DNA of 64,000 bases from Desemzia sp045528445 (GCF_045528445.1 NZ_JBGQQU010000008.1:1-64000), one strand, 5' to 3'. Positions 7,464 to 16,644 are shown, counted from the first letter of the stretch. Numbers and translations are program-made. The notes: generated by a model not told the origin, from the sequence alone.

Positions 7464-8453
7464 ATGAAAAAAATCATTAATGAACCATCCGCAGTCGTCG
7501 ATGAAATGATCAAAGGGATGGTTTTTACTTACGACGGATTAATTGAACGTTTACCTGAAACAAACGTGATTCATCGCAAACAGTCTCAAAATGGAAAAGT
7601 AGGATTGGTTAGTGGTGGTGGTAGTGGTCACGAACCTTCACACGCTGGTTTCGTAGGCAAAGGTATGTTGTCTGCAGCTGTATGCGGAGAAGTCTTCACC
7701 TCTCCTACCCCAGATCAAATTCTAGAAGCCGTTAAAGCCAGTGATGAAGGAAACGGCGTCTTTATGATCGTTAAGAATTACTCGGGCGATATCATGAATT
7801 TTGAAATGGCTAAAGACTTGGCAGACATGGAAGACATTCCTGTCGATTTCGTGGTTGTTGATGACGACATTGCAGTTGAAGACAGCACCTACACTGCAGG
7901 AAAACGCGGAATCGCAGGTACTGTATTAGTCCATAAAATTCTTGGTGCCGCTGCAGAAGAAGGTGCCTCTCTGACAGAAATCAAATCTTTAGCGGACAAA
8001 TTAGTTCCCGCTATCAAGTCTATCGGAGTTGCTTTAACACCAGCTACTAACCCTGAAGTAGGTAAACCTGGATTTGATATAGCAGACGATGAGATTGAAT
8101 TTGGCGTGGGTATTCATGGTGAACCCGGTTACCGCCGAGAAAAACTGCAACCTTCAAAAGACTTGGCAGCTGAATTAGTGAAGCAATTGAAGAAAGAATT
8201 CCAATGGTCCGCTGATGAAGAGTATGCTCTGTTGATTAACGGAATGGGTGCTACTCCATTAATGGAACAATTCGTTTTCACAAATGATGTCCATCAATTA
8301 TTAGAACAAGATGGTTTAAAACTGCCCTTTAAAAAAGTTGGCGATTACATGACTTCTATTGATATGGCTGGACTCTCCGTTACTTTAGTCAAATTAGAAG
8401 ATACAAAATGGTTAGATTATTTAAACGCACCAGTGACAACGATCGCTTGGTAA
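7464..8453 (+). CDS. dhaK: Dihydroxyacetone kinase subunit DhaK
   Basis: Substrate-binding subunit of the PTS-dependent dihydroxyacetone kinase. It holds dihydroxyacetone covalently while DhaL-ADP/ATP phosphorylates it to DHAP. At 329 residues it is full length. The sequence shows LVSGGGSGHEPSH at about residues 48-60 and GVGIHGEPG with His218, the hemiaminal-forming histidine of E. coli DhaK. The start at 7464 is preceded by GGGAGGAAGA; an upstream in-frame ATG at 7434 has no ribosome site. It is first in the dhaKLM operon: dhaL follows after 16 bp. A cre-like site lies just upstream. The gene cluster around it handles glycerol, so DHA and glycerol both feed DHAP here. Confidence 0.97.
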   Translation: MKKIINEPSAVVDEMIKGMVFTYDGLIERLPETNVIHRKQSQNGKVGLVSGGGSGHEPSHAGFVGKGMLSAAVCGEVFTSPTPDQILEAVKASDEGNGVFMIVKNYSGDIMNFEMAKDLADMEDIPVDFVVVDDDIAVEDSTYTAGKRGIAGTVLVHKILGAAAEEGASLTEIKSLADKLVPAIKSIGVALTPATNPEVGKPGFDIADDEIEFGVGIHGEPGYRREKLQPSKDLAAELVKQLKKEFQWSADEEYALLINGMGATPLMEQFVFTNDVHQLLEQDGLKLPFKKVGDYMTSIDMAGLSVTLVKLEDTKWLDYLNAPVTTIAW

Positions 8454-8469
8454 GAAAGGAGCTCACAAT

Positions 8470-9063
8470 ATGCTTTCAATTGAAAATGTAACTAAATGGA
8501 TGGATCTATTTATTGAACAACTACAAGAAAATAAAGTTTATCTAAGTGAACTGGACACCGCAATTGGTGACGGAGATCACGGCAACAATTTAGCTCGCGG
8601 GGCTGCTGCGTTGAAAGAGAAACTAGCAGATAATGAATATGAAGCTTTAACTGATTTGTTAAAAGACATCGGTATGGTTTTCGTCAGCAAAATCGGCGGA
8701 GCTTCAGGTCCTCTATATGGATCTGCTTTTATCAGTATGGCTAAAGCCAGCAAGGACAATGACGGACTAGATTTAGCTGAATTATTGGAAGCCGGTTTAG
8801 ATGGTATTCAGAAACGAGGCAAAGCTGTCGCTGGAGAAAAAACCATGGTCGACGAATGGATTCCGATAGTAGACGCTGTCAAAGAAAATTCCTTAACCAC
8901 CGAAATCATTGAAGAAGCTGCAGCGAAAACAGAACAAATGAAAGCTACTAAAGGCCGGGCCTCTTACCTAGGCGATCGTTCCGTTGGTCATTTAGATCCA
9001 GGCGCCATGTCCAGCAGCTATCTTTTCAAAACTATGCTAGAGGCGGGTGTATACAATGGGTAA
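8470..9063 (+). CDS. dhaL: Dihydroxyacetone kinase ADP-binding subunit DhaL
   Basis: Nucleotide-binding subunit (197 residues) that keeps ADP tightly bound and shuttles phosphate from DhaM to dihydroxyacetone on DhaK. The metal/ADP site DTAIGDGDHGNN at residues 29-40 supplies the conserved aspartates. GGASGPLYG and a GDRSVGHLDPGA segment near the C terminus are typical of the family. The ATG follows GAAAGGAGCTC. The stop codon overlaps the start of dhaM by 8 bp, a sign of translational coupling. Confidence 0.97.
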   Translation: MLSIENVTKWMDLFIEQLQENKVYLSELDTAIGDGDHGNNLARGAAALKEKLADNEYEALTDLLKDIGMVFVSKIGGASGPLYGSAFISMAKASKDNDGLDLAELLEAGLDGIQKRGKAVAGEKTMVDEWIPIVDAVKENSLTTEIIEEAAAKTEQMKATKGRASYLGDRSVGHLDPGAMSSSYLFKTMLEAGVYNG

Positions 9064-9430
9064 AGAAATTGGTATTTTATTGGTTTCACACGTTGAAGAA
9101 GTGGCGCAAGGCTTAACGAAACTATTAAGCCAAGTAGCAGCTGATGTCACAATCAAACCTGCTGGCGGTACAGAAGATGGCGAAGTGGGAACTAGTTTCG
9201 ACAAGATTTCTGCAGCTGTGGAAGAATTTGAAGAAGATACGATCATCGCATTTTACGATCTTGGCAGTGCTAAAATGAATCTGGAAATGGCGATTGAAAC
9301 TTCAGACAAAAATATCACATTATACGATACAGCGTTTATTGAAAGTGCGTATACAGCAGCTTCTCTCTTGCAAGTGGAAGTTCCTCTGGAAGATATCGAT
9401 AAACAATTAGCTGAATTGAAAGTGAAATAA
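9056..9430 (+). CDS. dhaM: PTS-dependent dihydroxyacetone kinase phosphotransferase subunit DhaM
   Basis: Single-domain EIIA-like protein of 124 residues that accepts phosphate from HPr and passes it to DhaL-ADP. The phosphorylated histidine is His12 in GILLVSHVEEVAQG. The conserved FYDLGSAKMNLEMA segment matches the mannose-EIIA-like fold. Enteric DhaM carries extra HPr and EI domains; this short form is the Firmicutes type and depends on the general PTS proteins. The start at 9056 lies inside the dhaL stop region. Confidence 0.95.
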   Translation: MGKEIGILLVSHVEEVAQGLTKLLSQVAADVTIKPAGGTEDGEVGTSFDKISAAVEEFEEDTIIAFYDLGSAKMNLEMAIETSDKNITLYDTAFIESAYTAASLLQVEVPLEDIDKQLAELKVK

Positions 9431-9441
9431 CGCTATAAAGA

Positions 9442-9477
9442 AATAGGCTATCTCAACTGAGACAGCCTATTTTTTTA
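9442..9477. terminator. Bidirectional terminator between dhaM and the GPH symporter gene
   Basis: AATAGGCTATCTCA pairs with TGAGACAGCCTATT with one mismatch, followed by TTTTTTT. Convergent genes on both sides (9430 and 9482) suggest that both use it. Confidence 0.85.
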
Positions 9478-9481
9478 TATC

Positions 9482-10936
9482 TTATTCCCCAGCTGCACGA
9501 CGTTCTTGTAAGATACGTGTGTTTTCTTCCACTTGTTTTTTGCCTAAAGGATAGATGAAGGCTAAAGCAAGAGCTACCATCAAGTAACCCAATGCAGGAA
9601 CTCCAGTTGCCACTCGGTAAATATTATCTGCTACTGCTTGTGATTGAGCAGCTGCACCAGAAACAAAGCCAATAGCCGTCAATGCAAAGCCCCCTAATCC
9701 ACCAGCAAATGCTTGTCCAATTTTACGAGAGAAAGAGTAAACTGCATAAATCGTTCCGTCTTCATGATTGCCAGTACGTACTTCTTGGAAGTCAATGATA
9801 TCGGAGATAAATGCCCAGATAATGATGTTGAAGTAGTTCATACCTAAGTTCCCTAAGAATGAAAATGTTAAGAAAGCCCATACATTATCCAGTTTTAAGA
9901 AGAATAAAATTCCATACATTACAGCACTGAAGATCAAAGCGATTGTACCGGATTCTTTTTTCCCAAAACGTGCAGCGATTTTACTTGCAAATGGAGCCAG
10001 CAATAATATCCCTACCGTTCCAAGAACACCCGCAATAGCAAGACCTGAAGTATTCGTAAAGTAAACTGTATATAGGTAAGCATTCATTGAACCTACTAAC
10101 AATTGTGCCAACAATAAGAAAATGGCCGCAGTAATGATTCCCAATAAGGCTCTATTCGTTGTCAATCCTTTAACGATGGTTTTCATTTGCTCACCCATCG
10201 ACTCAGTTTCAGAAGCATCTTTTTCCGGGAGTTGGATTCTTTCCGTAGACCAGAAGTACAAAAGCGCATACAATACTAAAGCAATAATAGCAAATACACC
10301 AGCAACCATTGTAAAGCGTTCAGGAATAATCACTTGATTACCAGAACTATTGGTTGTATAAACAGCTAATGGAACAGCAAACGAGATAACGATAGATGCA
10401 ATACTTGCTCCAACACTACGGAATGTAGATAAAGCCGCACGCTCTTCTGCTTTGTCACTAATAACTGAAGCCATTGAACCATAAGGAATATTGATACCAG
10501 TATAGCAAAAACTACCCCAAAATAAGTAAGTTGCATAAACGTAAATCATTTTAGCTGGCATAGACCAATCTTTTACGACATAAACAAACATCAAAAAACC
10601 ACCAATAACTGCAAATGGAGCTACCCGACGTATCCATGGTCTGAATCTGCCATCTTTTGCCGGTTTAAAAGTATCAACGATGCGTCCCATCCCAATATCT
10701 GTAAAAGCGTCTACAATTCGTGCTACTAAGAATAAAGTTCCGACTGCTGCTCCGCTAATCCCTAAAACATTTGTATAGTAAACCATCAAGAACGAACTAG
10801 CAAATATAAAGAACATATCGTTGGCCATATCCCCTGCCATATATCCGATTTTATCCTTCATCCCGAAAGGACGTACATCTTTTTTTGCCGCTGTAGCTAA
10901 AGTACTATTTTCTTCTACATAACTTTCTTTTGCCAT
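9482..10936 (-). CDS. GPH-family (MelB/XylP-like) sugar:cation symporter
   Basis: A 484-residue membrane protein with about 12 transmembrane segments and a charged N-terminal tail of roughly 22 residues. DIGMGRIVDTF followed by GRFRPWIRR in the first cytoplasmic loop is the signature of the glycoside-pentoside-hexuronide:cation family. The family imports glycosides such as melibiose, xylosides or glucuronides with Na+ or H+. It lacks the C-terminal EIIA regulatory domain found in lactose permease LacS. No glycosidase gene adjoins it, so the substrate is unknown. It lies between the dha and glp operons but is separated from glpF by 550 bp with two terminators, so it is probably a separate transcription unit. 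Confidence 0.88.
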   Translation of the reverse strand: MAKESYVEENSTLATAAKKDVRPFGMKDKIGYMAGDMANDMFFIFASSFLMVYYTNVLGISGAAVGTLFLVARIVDAFTDIGMGRIVDTFKPAKDGRFRPWIRRVAPFAVIGGFLMFVYVVKDWSMPAKMIYVYATYLFWGSFCYTGINIPYGSMASVISDKAEERAALSTFRSVGASIASIVISFAVPLAVYTTNSSGNQVIIPERFTMVAGVFAIIALVLYALLYFWSTERIQLPEKDASETESMGEQMKTIVKGLTTNRALLGIITAAIFLLLAQLLVGSMNAYLYTVYFTNTSGLAIAGVLGTVGILLLAPFASKIAARFGKKESGTIALIFSAVMYGILFFLKLDNVWAFLTFSFLGNLGMNYFNIIIWAFISDIIDFQEVRTGNHEDGTIYAVYSFSRKIGQAFAGGLGGFALTAIGFVSGAAAQSQAVADNIYRVATGVPALGYLMVALALAFIYPLGKKQVEENTRILQERRAAGE

Positions 10937-11299
10937 TTTATTTCCTCTTTCCTTTGTGAGTGTTATAGAATACTTTTGTTTTGTAGTATCACAATGTAAT
11001 ACATAGCATCATCAAAGGAAACCCTTTACAAGATTAATATCTCAAAAAAGAATCCGCTTTTTTATTTTTTTGAATAAAATATGTCTTTCTTGTGCACAGA
11101 AACACAATCAAAACGTTGCTTTATCAATGATAGCGCTATTTTTAAAAACTTCAAAAATCTAAAAGAATTTTTTTACCAGTTAGTTTAGTAGTCGAGTTTT
11201 AGTTTGGAACTTTATCGAGAAAGAAATAGTCTCGGTATTCAAGTTGTAAACTTCATCATCTAGGCGGCCTAGTTGATGTTAATTCTCTGCACTTCATCG

Positions 11300-11351
11300 T
11301 TAAAAAGAAACCTGACAGGAAATGTTTCTCCCTGTCAGGTTTCTTTTTAAT
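11300..11351. terminator. Strong hairpin terminator in the glpF-symporter gap
   Basis: AAAAAGAAACCTGACAGG pairs perfectly with CCTGTCAGGTTTCTTTTT around a short loop, with T-run on the plus strand and A-run on the other. Just before it, a second hairpin at about 11255-11280 (CATCATCTAGGC with GCCTAGTTGATG) has one mismatch. The two could be the 3' half of a short plus-strand RNA. The rest of the 10937-11489 gap shows no gene. Confidence 0.8.
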
Positions 11352-11410
11352 ATTAGCTGACCGCCTTCCTTTTACGCGTTGCACAATTCAGCCCGCGCTG
11401 CTTATCCTAC

Positions 11411-11470
11411 TGAAATATAAACGACGAGAGTTAGGTAAAGAACACCTAATTCTCGTCGTTTATATTTTTT
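11411..11470. terminator. Terminator of the glp operon
   Basis: ATATAAACGACGAGA and TTAGGT on the left pair with ACCTAA and TCTCGTCGTTTATAT on the right, giving a stem of about 20 bp next to the end of glpF at 11490. A T-run follows on the plus strand. Confidence 0.78.
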
Positions 11471-11489
11471 TAACGCCTTGCTTAACTTT

Positions 11490-12215
11490 CTATCCTAATG
11501 GTAATAATTGGTATAATAACGCGGCTACTGCTGCTCCGACTAATGGTCCTACGATGGGAACCCATGCGTATCCCCAGTCAGAGTCGCCTTTATTGGCGAT
11601 CGGCAAGATTTGGTGAGCGATTCTTGGACCTAAGTCACGGGCTGGATTGATAGCATATCCTGTTGTCCCCCCTAATGAAAGTCCAATAGATACGATCAAT
11701 AAACCAACTACGATCGGGTTTAATCCATCTGTAAATTCACCTTGTGTGAAAGCCAATAATCCAAATACTAACATACCCGTACCGATAGCTTCACTAACGA
11801 TATTGGAAATTGGACTTTTAATTGCCGGACCTGTTGAGAAAACACCAAGGATTGTTTCAGAGTCTTCTGTTGCTTTCCAGTGAGGCATATAGTGAATCCA
11901 AACGAGTACTGCTCCAACAATACCTCCTAATATTTGTGCACCCATATAAGGCAATACTAAATCCCAGCTAAATTCTCCTGCTATAGCCATTCCTAATGTT
12001 ACTGCTGGGTTAATATGCGCCGGGCTTAAAAATCCTGATGAGAAAACAGCTATTGTAACCGCTAGTCCCCAACCTAATGTGATCATCAGCCAACCTGTAT
12101 TAAATCCTTTTGTTTTATTTAATACAGTGCCCGCCACAACACCGTCCCCTAGTAACACTAAAATCATTGTTCCAATAAATTCTCCAATCAACTGTTGCCA
12201 TAAAGTTGTGTCCAT
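11490..12215 (-). CDS. glpF: Glycerol uptake facilitator (aquaglyceroporin)
   Basis: MIP-family channel of 241 residues with six transmembrane segments and two half-helices. Both pore motifs are present: AHINPAVTLG near residue 68 and GYAINPARDLGPR near residue 190. The Asp after the second NPAR (RDLGPR) is the marker of glycerol facilitators as opposed to pure water channels. It is the last gene of the minus-strand operon glpK-glpD/O-glpF, 37 bp downstream of the dehydrogenase gene. It lets glycerol enter for phosphorylation by GlpK. Confidence 0.95.
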   Translation of the reverse strand: MDTTLWQQLIGEFIGTMILVLLGDGVVAGTVLNKTKGFNTGWLMITLGWGLAVTIAVFSSGFLSPAHINPAVTLGMAIAGEFSWDLVLPYMGAQILGGIVGAVLVWIHYMPHWKATEDSETILGVFSTGPAIKSPISNIVSEAIGTGMLVFGLLAFTQGEFTDGLNPIVVGLLIVSIGLSLGGTTGYAINPARDLGPRIAHQILPIANKGDSDWGYAWVPIVGPLVGAAVAALLYQLLPLG

Positions 12216-12252
12216 TCTCTTTCCCTCTCTTTCAATTCCATAGTTTGAATAA

Positions 12253-13911
12253 TTAAGACCGATTTACTTCATGTATCATATCTTCCAACTCGTCACTCAT
12301 CTTCCTCTTTGTTGCTTCATCCCAGTGATAAAAATCAGCCATGATTTTGATTACCGGCTCTTTGATTTCCTGTAAATGAGGATGATCAAACAATAGTGTA
12401 TCTGTTCTGCGAGAAAAATAATCAGTGGGAGTCAAAGTCATTTCGTTTTCTAAAGAATACTTCAGTGATAAACCTTCTCCGTGATTTAGTCCGTATAATT
12501 CAGTAAACGGCTCCGTTTCATTAAATATGATCTCTGCATTTGAACCATACCACTCTACTAATCGTGCGGCTTCTAATTTGGACAATCCTAACTTCGCACC
12601 TCTAGCAGAGAGCTCTTCTACATACTCTCCAAAGCCACCACCTAATGGAACATTCCCGCCAGAAAGCTTGATCGTTTTCGTTTCTACTTCTGGAAATTCT
12701 TTGCTGTTTTTTTCTTTCAAGCGTTTTTCGATCAATTTGATTGAACCCTCGGCCATTCGGCGATAATCCGTTAATTTGCCTCCAGCAATTGTCAATAATC
12801 CATCGTTTGCTTCTTTCAAAGAACTTCCGCGCGATACCGCAGAAGGGTCTTTGCCTTTTCCTTCACTGATCAAAGGTCTTAACCCTGCCCAACTAGCTTC
12901 AATATCTTCCTTGGTCAAATGAACTTCTGGAAAACGCTGGTTTACAGCTTTGAGCAGATACTCTACATCGTCATCGGTCACTTGAGGATCAGCGATATCC
13001 CCTTGATAATCCGTATCTGTGGTGCCGAAATACGTTTTGTTACGCCTTGGAACAATAAATATCATACGATTGTCTTGTAAACCAGTATCAGTATAAATAG
13101 GTCCATTTACAGGCAATCGGTTCTTGTCCACTACTAAATGAACACCTTTCGTGGGCCGCATTCGACTTTCTGTTTCCGGCAAACTCATTTTTCTTATCGT
13201 GTCTGACCAAGGTCCTGTGGCGTTGATCACCACGGTCGCTTGAATCTCAAATACTTCGCCAGTCAGTACATCTTCTGCTTTCACTCCACATATTTGATTC
13301 TCTGTATCGTAAATAAAAGCGAGAGCTCGAACATAATTTGCAATGACAGAACCGTATTCATGGGCTTTTTTCAATAATTCAAGCGTTAAACGAGCGTCAT
13401 CAGAAGTGTAATCCAAATAAACACCGGACTCCAATAACCCTTCCTTATTCAGAGCTGGTTCTCTACTTAAGGTCTCTTCTCGATCCAAAAAGTAATGTTT
13501 GTATTCTTCCTGCACATCCGAAAGCTCATCATAAAGTTTTAACGCCACCTTTGCTGAAAAAGAATCAAATGAAGCTCCATGTTCATCATAGATCGGAAGC
13601 GTCATTGGAGCTGGTTGGACAATATGAGGCGCGTTATTGTAGATGATTTCTCGTTCTTGAGATACATCCGCTACCAATTCAACCTCAAATTGCTTTAAAT
13701 AACGCAAGCCGCCATGAATCAATTTCGTAGAACGACTGCTTGTTCCTGCAGCAAAGTCTTGCATTTCAATCAATCCATTCGAAATGCCTTTTGCTCCAGC
13801 TTCCAACGCGATACCTGCCCCGGTGATTCCTCCACCGATGATTAATAAATCTAGTTGTGTCTGTTTCAAGGTTTCTATATTTTCTTGACGAGTCTTTCCT
13901 GAAAATGCCAT
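12253..13911 (-). CDS. glpD: FAD-dependent glycerol-3-phosphate dehydrogenase/oxidase
   Basis: A 552-residue flavoenzyme that oxidises glycerol-3-phosphate to DHAP. The Rossmann FAD motif LLIIGGGITGAGIALEA is at about residues 22-38, followed by EMQDFAAGTSSRSTKLIHGG. Other family blocks are TYFGTTDTDY and WAGLRPLI, next to DPSAVSRGSSL. In streptococcal and enterococcal alpha-glycerophosphate oxidase (GlpO) an insert of about 50 residues separates the last two blocks. Here only about 9 residues do, as in GlpD. Overall sequence is otherwise close to GlpO, so whether it passes electrons to oxygen (making H2O2) or to quinone is open. It is the middle gene of the glpKDF operon. Confidence 0.93.
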   Translation of the reverse strand: MAFSGKTRQENIETLKQTQLDLLIIGGGITGAGIALEAGAKGISNGLIEMQDFAAGTSSRSTKLIHGGLRYLKQFEVELVADVSQEREIIYNNAPHIVQPAPMTLPIYDEHGASFDSFSAKVALKLYDELSDVQEEYKHYFLDREETLSREPALNKEGLLESGVYLDYTSDDARLTLELLKKAHEYGSVIANYVRALAFIYDTENQICGVKAEDVLTGEVFEIQATVVINATGPWSDTIRKMSLPETESRMRPTKGVHLVVDKNRLPVNGPIYTDTGLQDNRMIFIVPRRNKTYFGTTDTDYQGDIADPQVTDDDVEYLLKAVNQRFPEVHLTKEDIEASWAGLRPLISEGKGKDPSAVSRGSSLKEANDGLLTIAGGKLTDYRRMAEGSIKLIEKRLKEKNSKEFPEVETKTIKLSGGNVPLGGGFGEYVEELSARGAKLGLSKLEAARLVEWYGSNAEIIFNETEPFTELYGLNHGEGLSLKYSLENEMTLTPTDYFSRRTDTLLFDHPHLQEIKEPVIKIMADFYHWDEATKRKMSDELEDMIHEVNRS

Positions 13912-13953
13912 GTTTCCATAACCTCCTTAAAGAACAACGTCGTGTTTCATAGT

Positions 13954-15474
13954 TTAGTCTTCGCTTTTTCTTAACGGTTTGTGTTTGAAGACTTTTGTAG
14001 CCTCAACAGCATTTTGCCATCCTGCATATAAGTCTTCACGTTTTTCAGCATCCATTTTGGATTCGAATGTAGCGTTCTTTTCCCAATATTTTTTGATTTC
14101 TTCTTGGCTGTTCCAAAATCCAGTTGCTAACCCTGCTAGATAAGCAGCACCTAATGCTGTAGTTTCACTCACTTTAGAACGTTCGATCGTTACATCCAGA
14201 ATATCCGCTTGGAATTGCATCAAGAAATCATTGTTTGCTGCTCCACCATCAACGCGCATAGTCGTTGTTTCGATGCCAGAATCTTTATTCATCGTATCGA
14301 TTACGTCTCTTGTTTGATAAGCTAACGACTCCAAAGTAGCTCTGATAAAGTGTTCCTTGGTTGTTCCACGTGTAACTCCGAAGACTGCACCACGTGCATC
14401 TTGATCCCAGTGAGGGGCACCTAATCCTGTAAAGGCTGGGACAACATAAACATTGTCCGTAGTATCTACTTTTTTAGCATATTCTTCTGATTCTGGAGAT
14501 GATCTGAACAGACGCATACCATCACGAAGCCACTGAATAGCAGATCCAGCTACAAAAATACTTCCTTCTAAAGCATAAGTTACTTCTCCATTCAAACCGT
14601 AAGCAATGGTAGTTAACAGTCCATTTTTAGATTTGATAGGTTCTTTTCCGGTATTCATAATAATAAACGCACCTGTACCATAGGTATTTTTGACCATACC
14701 TTTTTCGTATCCTGTTTGCCCAAACAGTGCAGCTTGTTGGTCCCCCGCAATTCCTGCTATCGGAACTTGCTCTCCATAGAAATGCTCTGCGATGGTTTTT
14801 CCGTAAACTTCAGAAGAAGATTTTACTTCAGGAAGCATAGCTTCAGGAATATTTAAAATTTCTAAAATCTCTTTATCCCATTCTAAGTCATAAATATTGT
14901 ACATCATCGTACGGCTGGCATTAGAATAATCGGTAACATGAACAGCACCGCCAGTCAGCTTCCAAACAAGCCATGTATCGATCGTTCCAAATAACAATTC
15001 ACCTTTTTCAGCTCTTTCTTGAGCTCCTTCAACTTTATCCAACAACCATCTAACTTTAGTAGCAGAGAAATAAGAATCGATCACTAAACCAGTTTTTTTG
15101 TGGATCATATCTGTGTAGCCGTCATCTTTTAACTTTGTAGAAATATCATTGGTTTGTTTTGATTGCCACACCACTGCATGATAGATTGGGCGGCCATTTT
15201 CTTTATCCCACACCACGGTAGTTTCCCGTTGATTGGTGATTCCGATACTATCGATTTCACCGGGTCTAAGTCCTGACTCGATCAAAGCACCGGCAATAAC
15301 CGTCAACACAGAGATCCAGATTTCATTTGCATCATGTTCTACCCAACCTGGTTCAGGAAAATATTGAGTAAACTCTTTTTGGAAGGTCCATTTCGGGTTC
15401 CCTTCCTTATCAAAAATAATAGCTCTGGTACTGGTCGTTCCTTGGTCGATCGACATGACATATTTCTTTTCCAT
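13954..15474 (-). CDS. glpK: Glycerol kinase
   Basis: A 506-residue FGGY-family kinase that converts glycerol and ATP to glycerol-3-phosphate. The N-terminal phosphate loop is SIDQGTTSTRAIIFD, and the central substrate region has GDQQAALFGQ and KNTYGTGAFI. AEHFYGEQ, near residue 231, keeps the histidine that HPr phosphorylates in enterococcal and Bacillus GlpK to activate the enzyme. Glycerol use is therefore probably slowed when PTS sugars are present. It is first gene of the operon, with AGGAGGCAAGAG before the ATG, a clear promoter at 15540-15568 and a leader palindrome. The gene order is the enterococcal glpKOF order. Confidence 0.97.
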   Translation of the reverse strand: MEKKYVMSIDQGTTSTRAIIFDKEGNPKWTFQKEFTQYFPEPGWVEHDANEIWISVLTVIAGALIESGLRPGEIDSIGITNQRETTVVWDKENGRPIYHAVVWQSKQTNDISTKLKDDGYTDMIHKKTGLVIDSYFSATKVRWLLDKVEGAQERAEKGELLFGTIDTWLVWKLTGGAVHVTDYSNASRTMMYNIYDLEWDKEILEILNIPEAMLPEVKSSSEVYGKTIAEHFYGEQVPIAGIAGDQQAALFGQTGYEKGMVKNTYGTGAFIIMNTGKEPIKSKNGLLTTIAYGLNGEVTYALEGSIFVAGSAIQWLRDGMRLFRSSPESEEYAKKVDTTDNVYVVPAFTGLGAPHWDQDARGAVFGVTRGTTKEHFIRATLESLAYQTRDVIDTMNKDSGIETTTMRVDGGAANNDFLMQFQADILDVTIERSKVSETTALGAAYLAGLATGFWNSQEEIKKYWEKNATFESKMDAEKREDLYAGWQNAVEATKVFKHKPLRKSED

Positions 15475-15498
15475 TCTCTTGCCTCCTAAATTTTTTTC

Positions 15499-15530
15499 GC
15501 TTACATTCTTTTAAAATGTAAGCAGTTACT
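15499..15530 (-). promoter_or_regulatory. Leader palindrome and cre-like sequence before glpK
   Basis: GCTTACATT and AATGTAAGC form a perfect 9-bp inverted repeat (15499-15523) in the glpK leader. Overlapping it, TGTAAGCAGTTACT (15517-15530) resembles a cre site with two mismatches. Either a repressor operator or an RNA hairpin is possible. Confidence 0.5.
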
Positions 15531-15539
15531 TTTAAAACT

Positions 15540-15568
15540 ACTATAACGTTCTTTATTTAAGGAGTAAA
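15540..15568 (-). promoter_or_regulatory. glpK operon promoter
   Basis: On the minus strand TTTACT (15563-15568), a 17-bp spacer and TATAGT (15540-15545), 4/6 and 5/6 matches to the sigma-A hexamers, lie about 65 bp before the glpK start. Confidence 0.65.
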
Positions 15569-15632
15569 ATAATAACCTTCTTATTAGGAAAAGTTTTTTT
15601 CTCTGTCACAAATGAGTCATAATGGTTATCTT

Positions 15633-15661
15633 TTTACGATTTAGTGTTTCATTGTTATAAT
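15633..15661 (+). promoter_or_regulatory. Promoter of the fructose-bisphosphate aldolase gene
   Basis: TTTACG (15633-15638), a 17-bp spacer and a perfect TATAAT (15656-15661) lie 83 bp upstream of the GTG start. Confidence 0.65.
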
Positions 15662-15744
15662 CTATATGAAGAAGTTAACGGTTGAAATCAATATCCATTC
15701 GATAAACAACTTTTTCAAAAAAAAAACAAGGAGCTGAAAATATC

Positions 15745-16632
15745 GTGAATAAAGCACAGGTAGACATTATCAAAAATGGCAAAGGTTTTATCGCTGCACT
15801 GGACCAAAGTGGTGGAAGTACGCCGAAAGCTTTAGCACTTTACGGTGTGGATGAAAATTCATATTCTGATGAAGATACAATGTTTGATCTTGTCCATGAA
15901 ATGAGAACACGTATTATTACCTCTCCATCATTTAATTCAAATTCGATACTAGGGGCTATTCTTTTTGAGCAGACTATGGACCGTAAGATCGAAGATGACT
16001 ATACAGCAGATTATTTATGGGATAAAAAAGGCATTGTCCCTTTCTTGAAAATCGATAAAGGTTTGGCAGAAGAAGCTGAAGGCGTTCAATTAATGAAGCC
16101 CAATCCAACTTTAGATGACTTATTGAAACGCGCAAACGAACGAAATATTTTTGGTACGAAAATGCGCTCTGTTATCAAAGAACCCAATAGAGACGGCATC
16201 CATCAAGTAGTAGACCAACAATTTGAAACAGCAAAACAAATTCTCAATGCCGGTTTAGTGCCGATTATTGAACCAGAAGTCAATATTTACAGTGAAGACA
16301 AAGAAAAATGCGAAAGTCTTTTGAAAGAAGAACTCTTAACGTACTTGGATCAACTGGATGACTCTCAAAATGTGATGATCAAGTTATCTATTCCAACAGT
16401 CGCTGATTTTTATAGAGAATTGATCGAACATCCTCGCGTTCTGCGAGTAGTGGCTTTGTCTGGAGGTTATCCGCGCGAAGAAGCCAACGAAAAATTGAAA
16501 AACAACACCGGCTTGATTGCCAGCTTCTCTCGTGCTCTATCTGAAGGACTATACGCTAATCAATCGGAAGAAGAATTTGATGCGATCTTAAAAGATTCTA
16601 TTCAAGAAATTTATGATGCATCTGTTTCTTAA
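15745..16632 (+). CDS. fda: Class I fructose-bisphosphate aldolase
   Basis: A 295-residue class I aldolase of the bacterial Fda type (as in Staphylococcus). It is metal-independent and works through a Schiff base. The N terminus GKGFIAALDQSGGSTPKAL, plus KIDKGL near residue 112 and VMIKLSIPT near residue 212 (with the probable Schiff-base lysine), fit the family. It interconverts fructose-1,6-bisphosphate with DHAP and glyceraldehyde-3-phosphate. Translation starts at a GTG behind AAGGAGCTG. Its place beside the glp and dha genes suggests it turns DHAP from glycerol into hexose phosphate. It is monocistronic, with its own promoter and terminator. Confidence 0.94.
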   Translation: MNKAQVDIIKNGKGFIAALDQSGGSTPKALALYGVDENSYSDEDTMFDLVHEMRTRIITSPSFNSNSILGAILFEQTMDRKIEDDYTADYLWDKKGIVPFLKIDKGLAEEAEGVQLMKPNPTLDDLLKRANERNIFGTKMRSVIKEPNRDGIHQVVDQQFETAKQILNAGLVPIIEPEVNIYSEDKEKCESLLKEELLTYLDQLDDSQNVMIKLSIPTVADFYRELIEHPRVLRVVALSGGYPREEANEKLKNNTGLIASFSRALSEGLYANQSEEEFDAILKDSIQEIYDASVS

Positions 16633-16644
16633 TTTAAAACCAAT

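Noticed and set aside
10970..11030. cre site before the GPH symporter (TGTAAAGGGTTTCC)
   Set aside because: The central CG is lost, and a second position also disagrees, so support is too weak.
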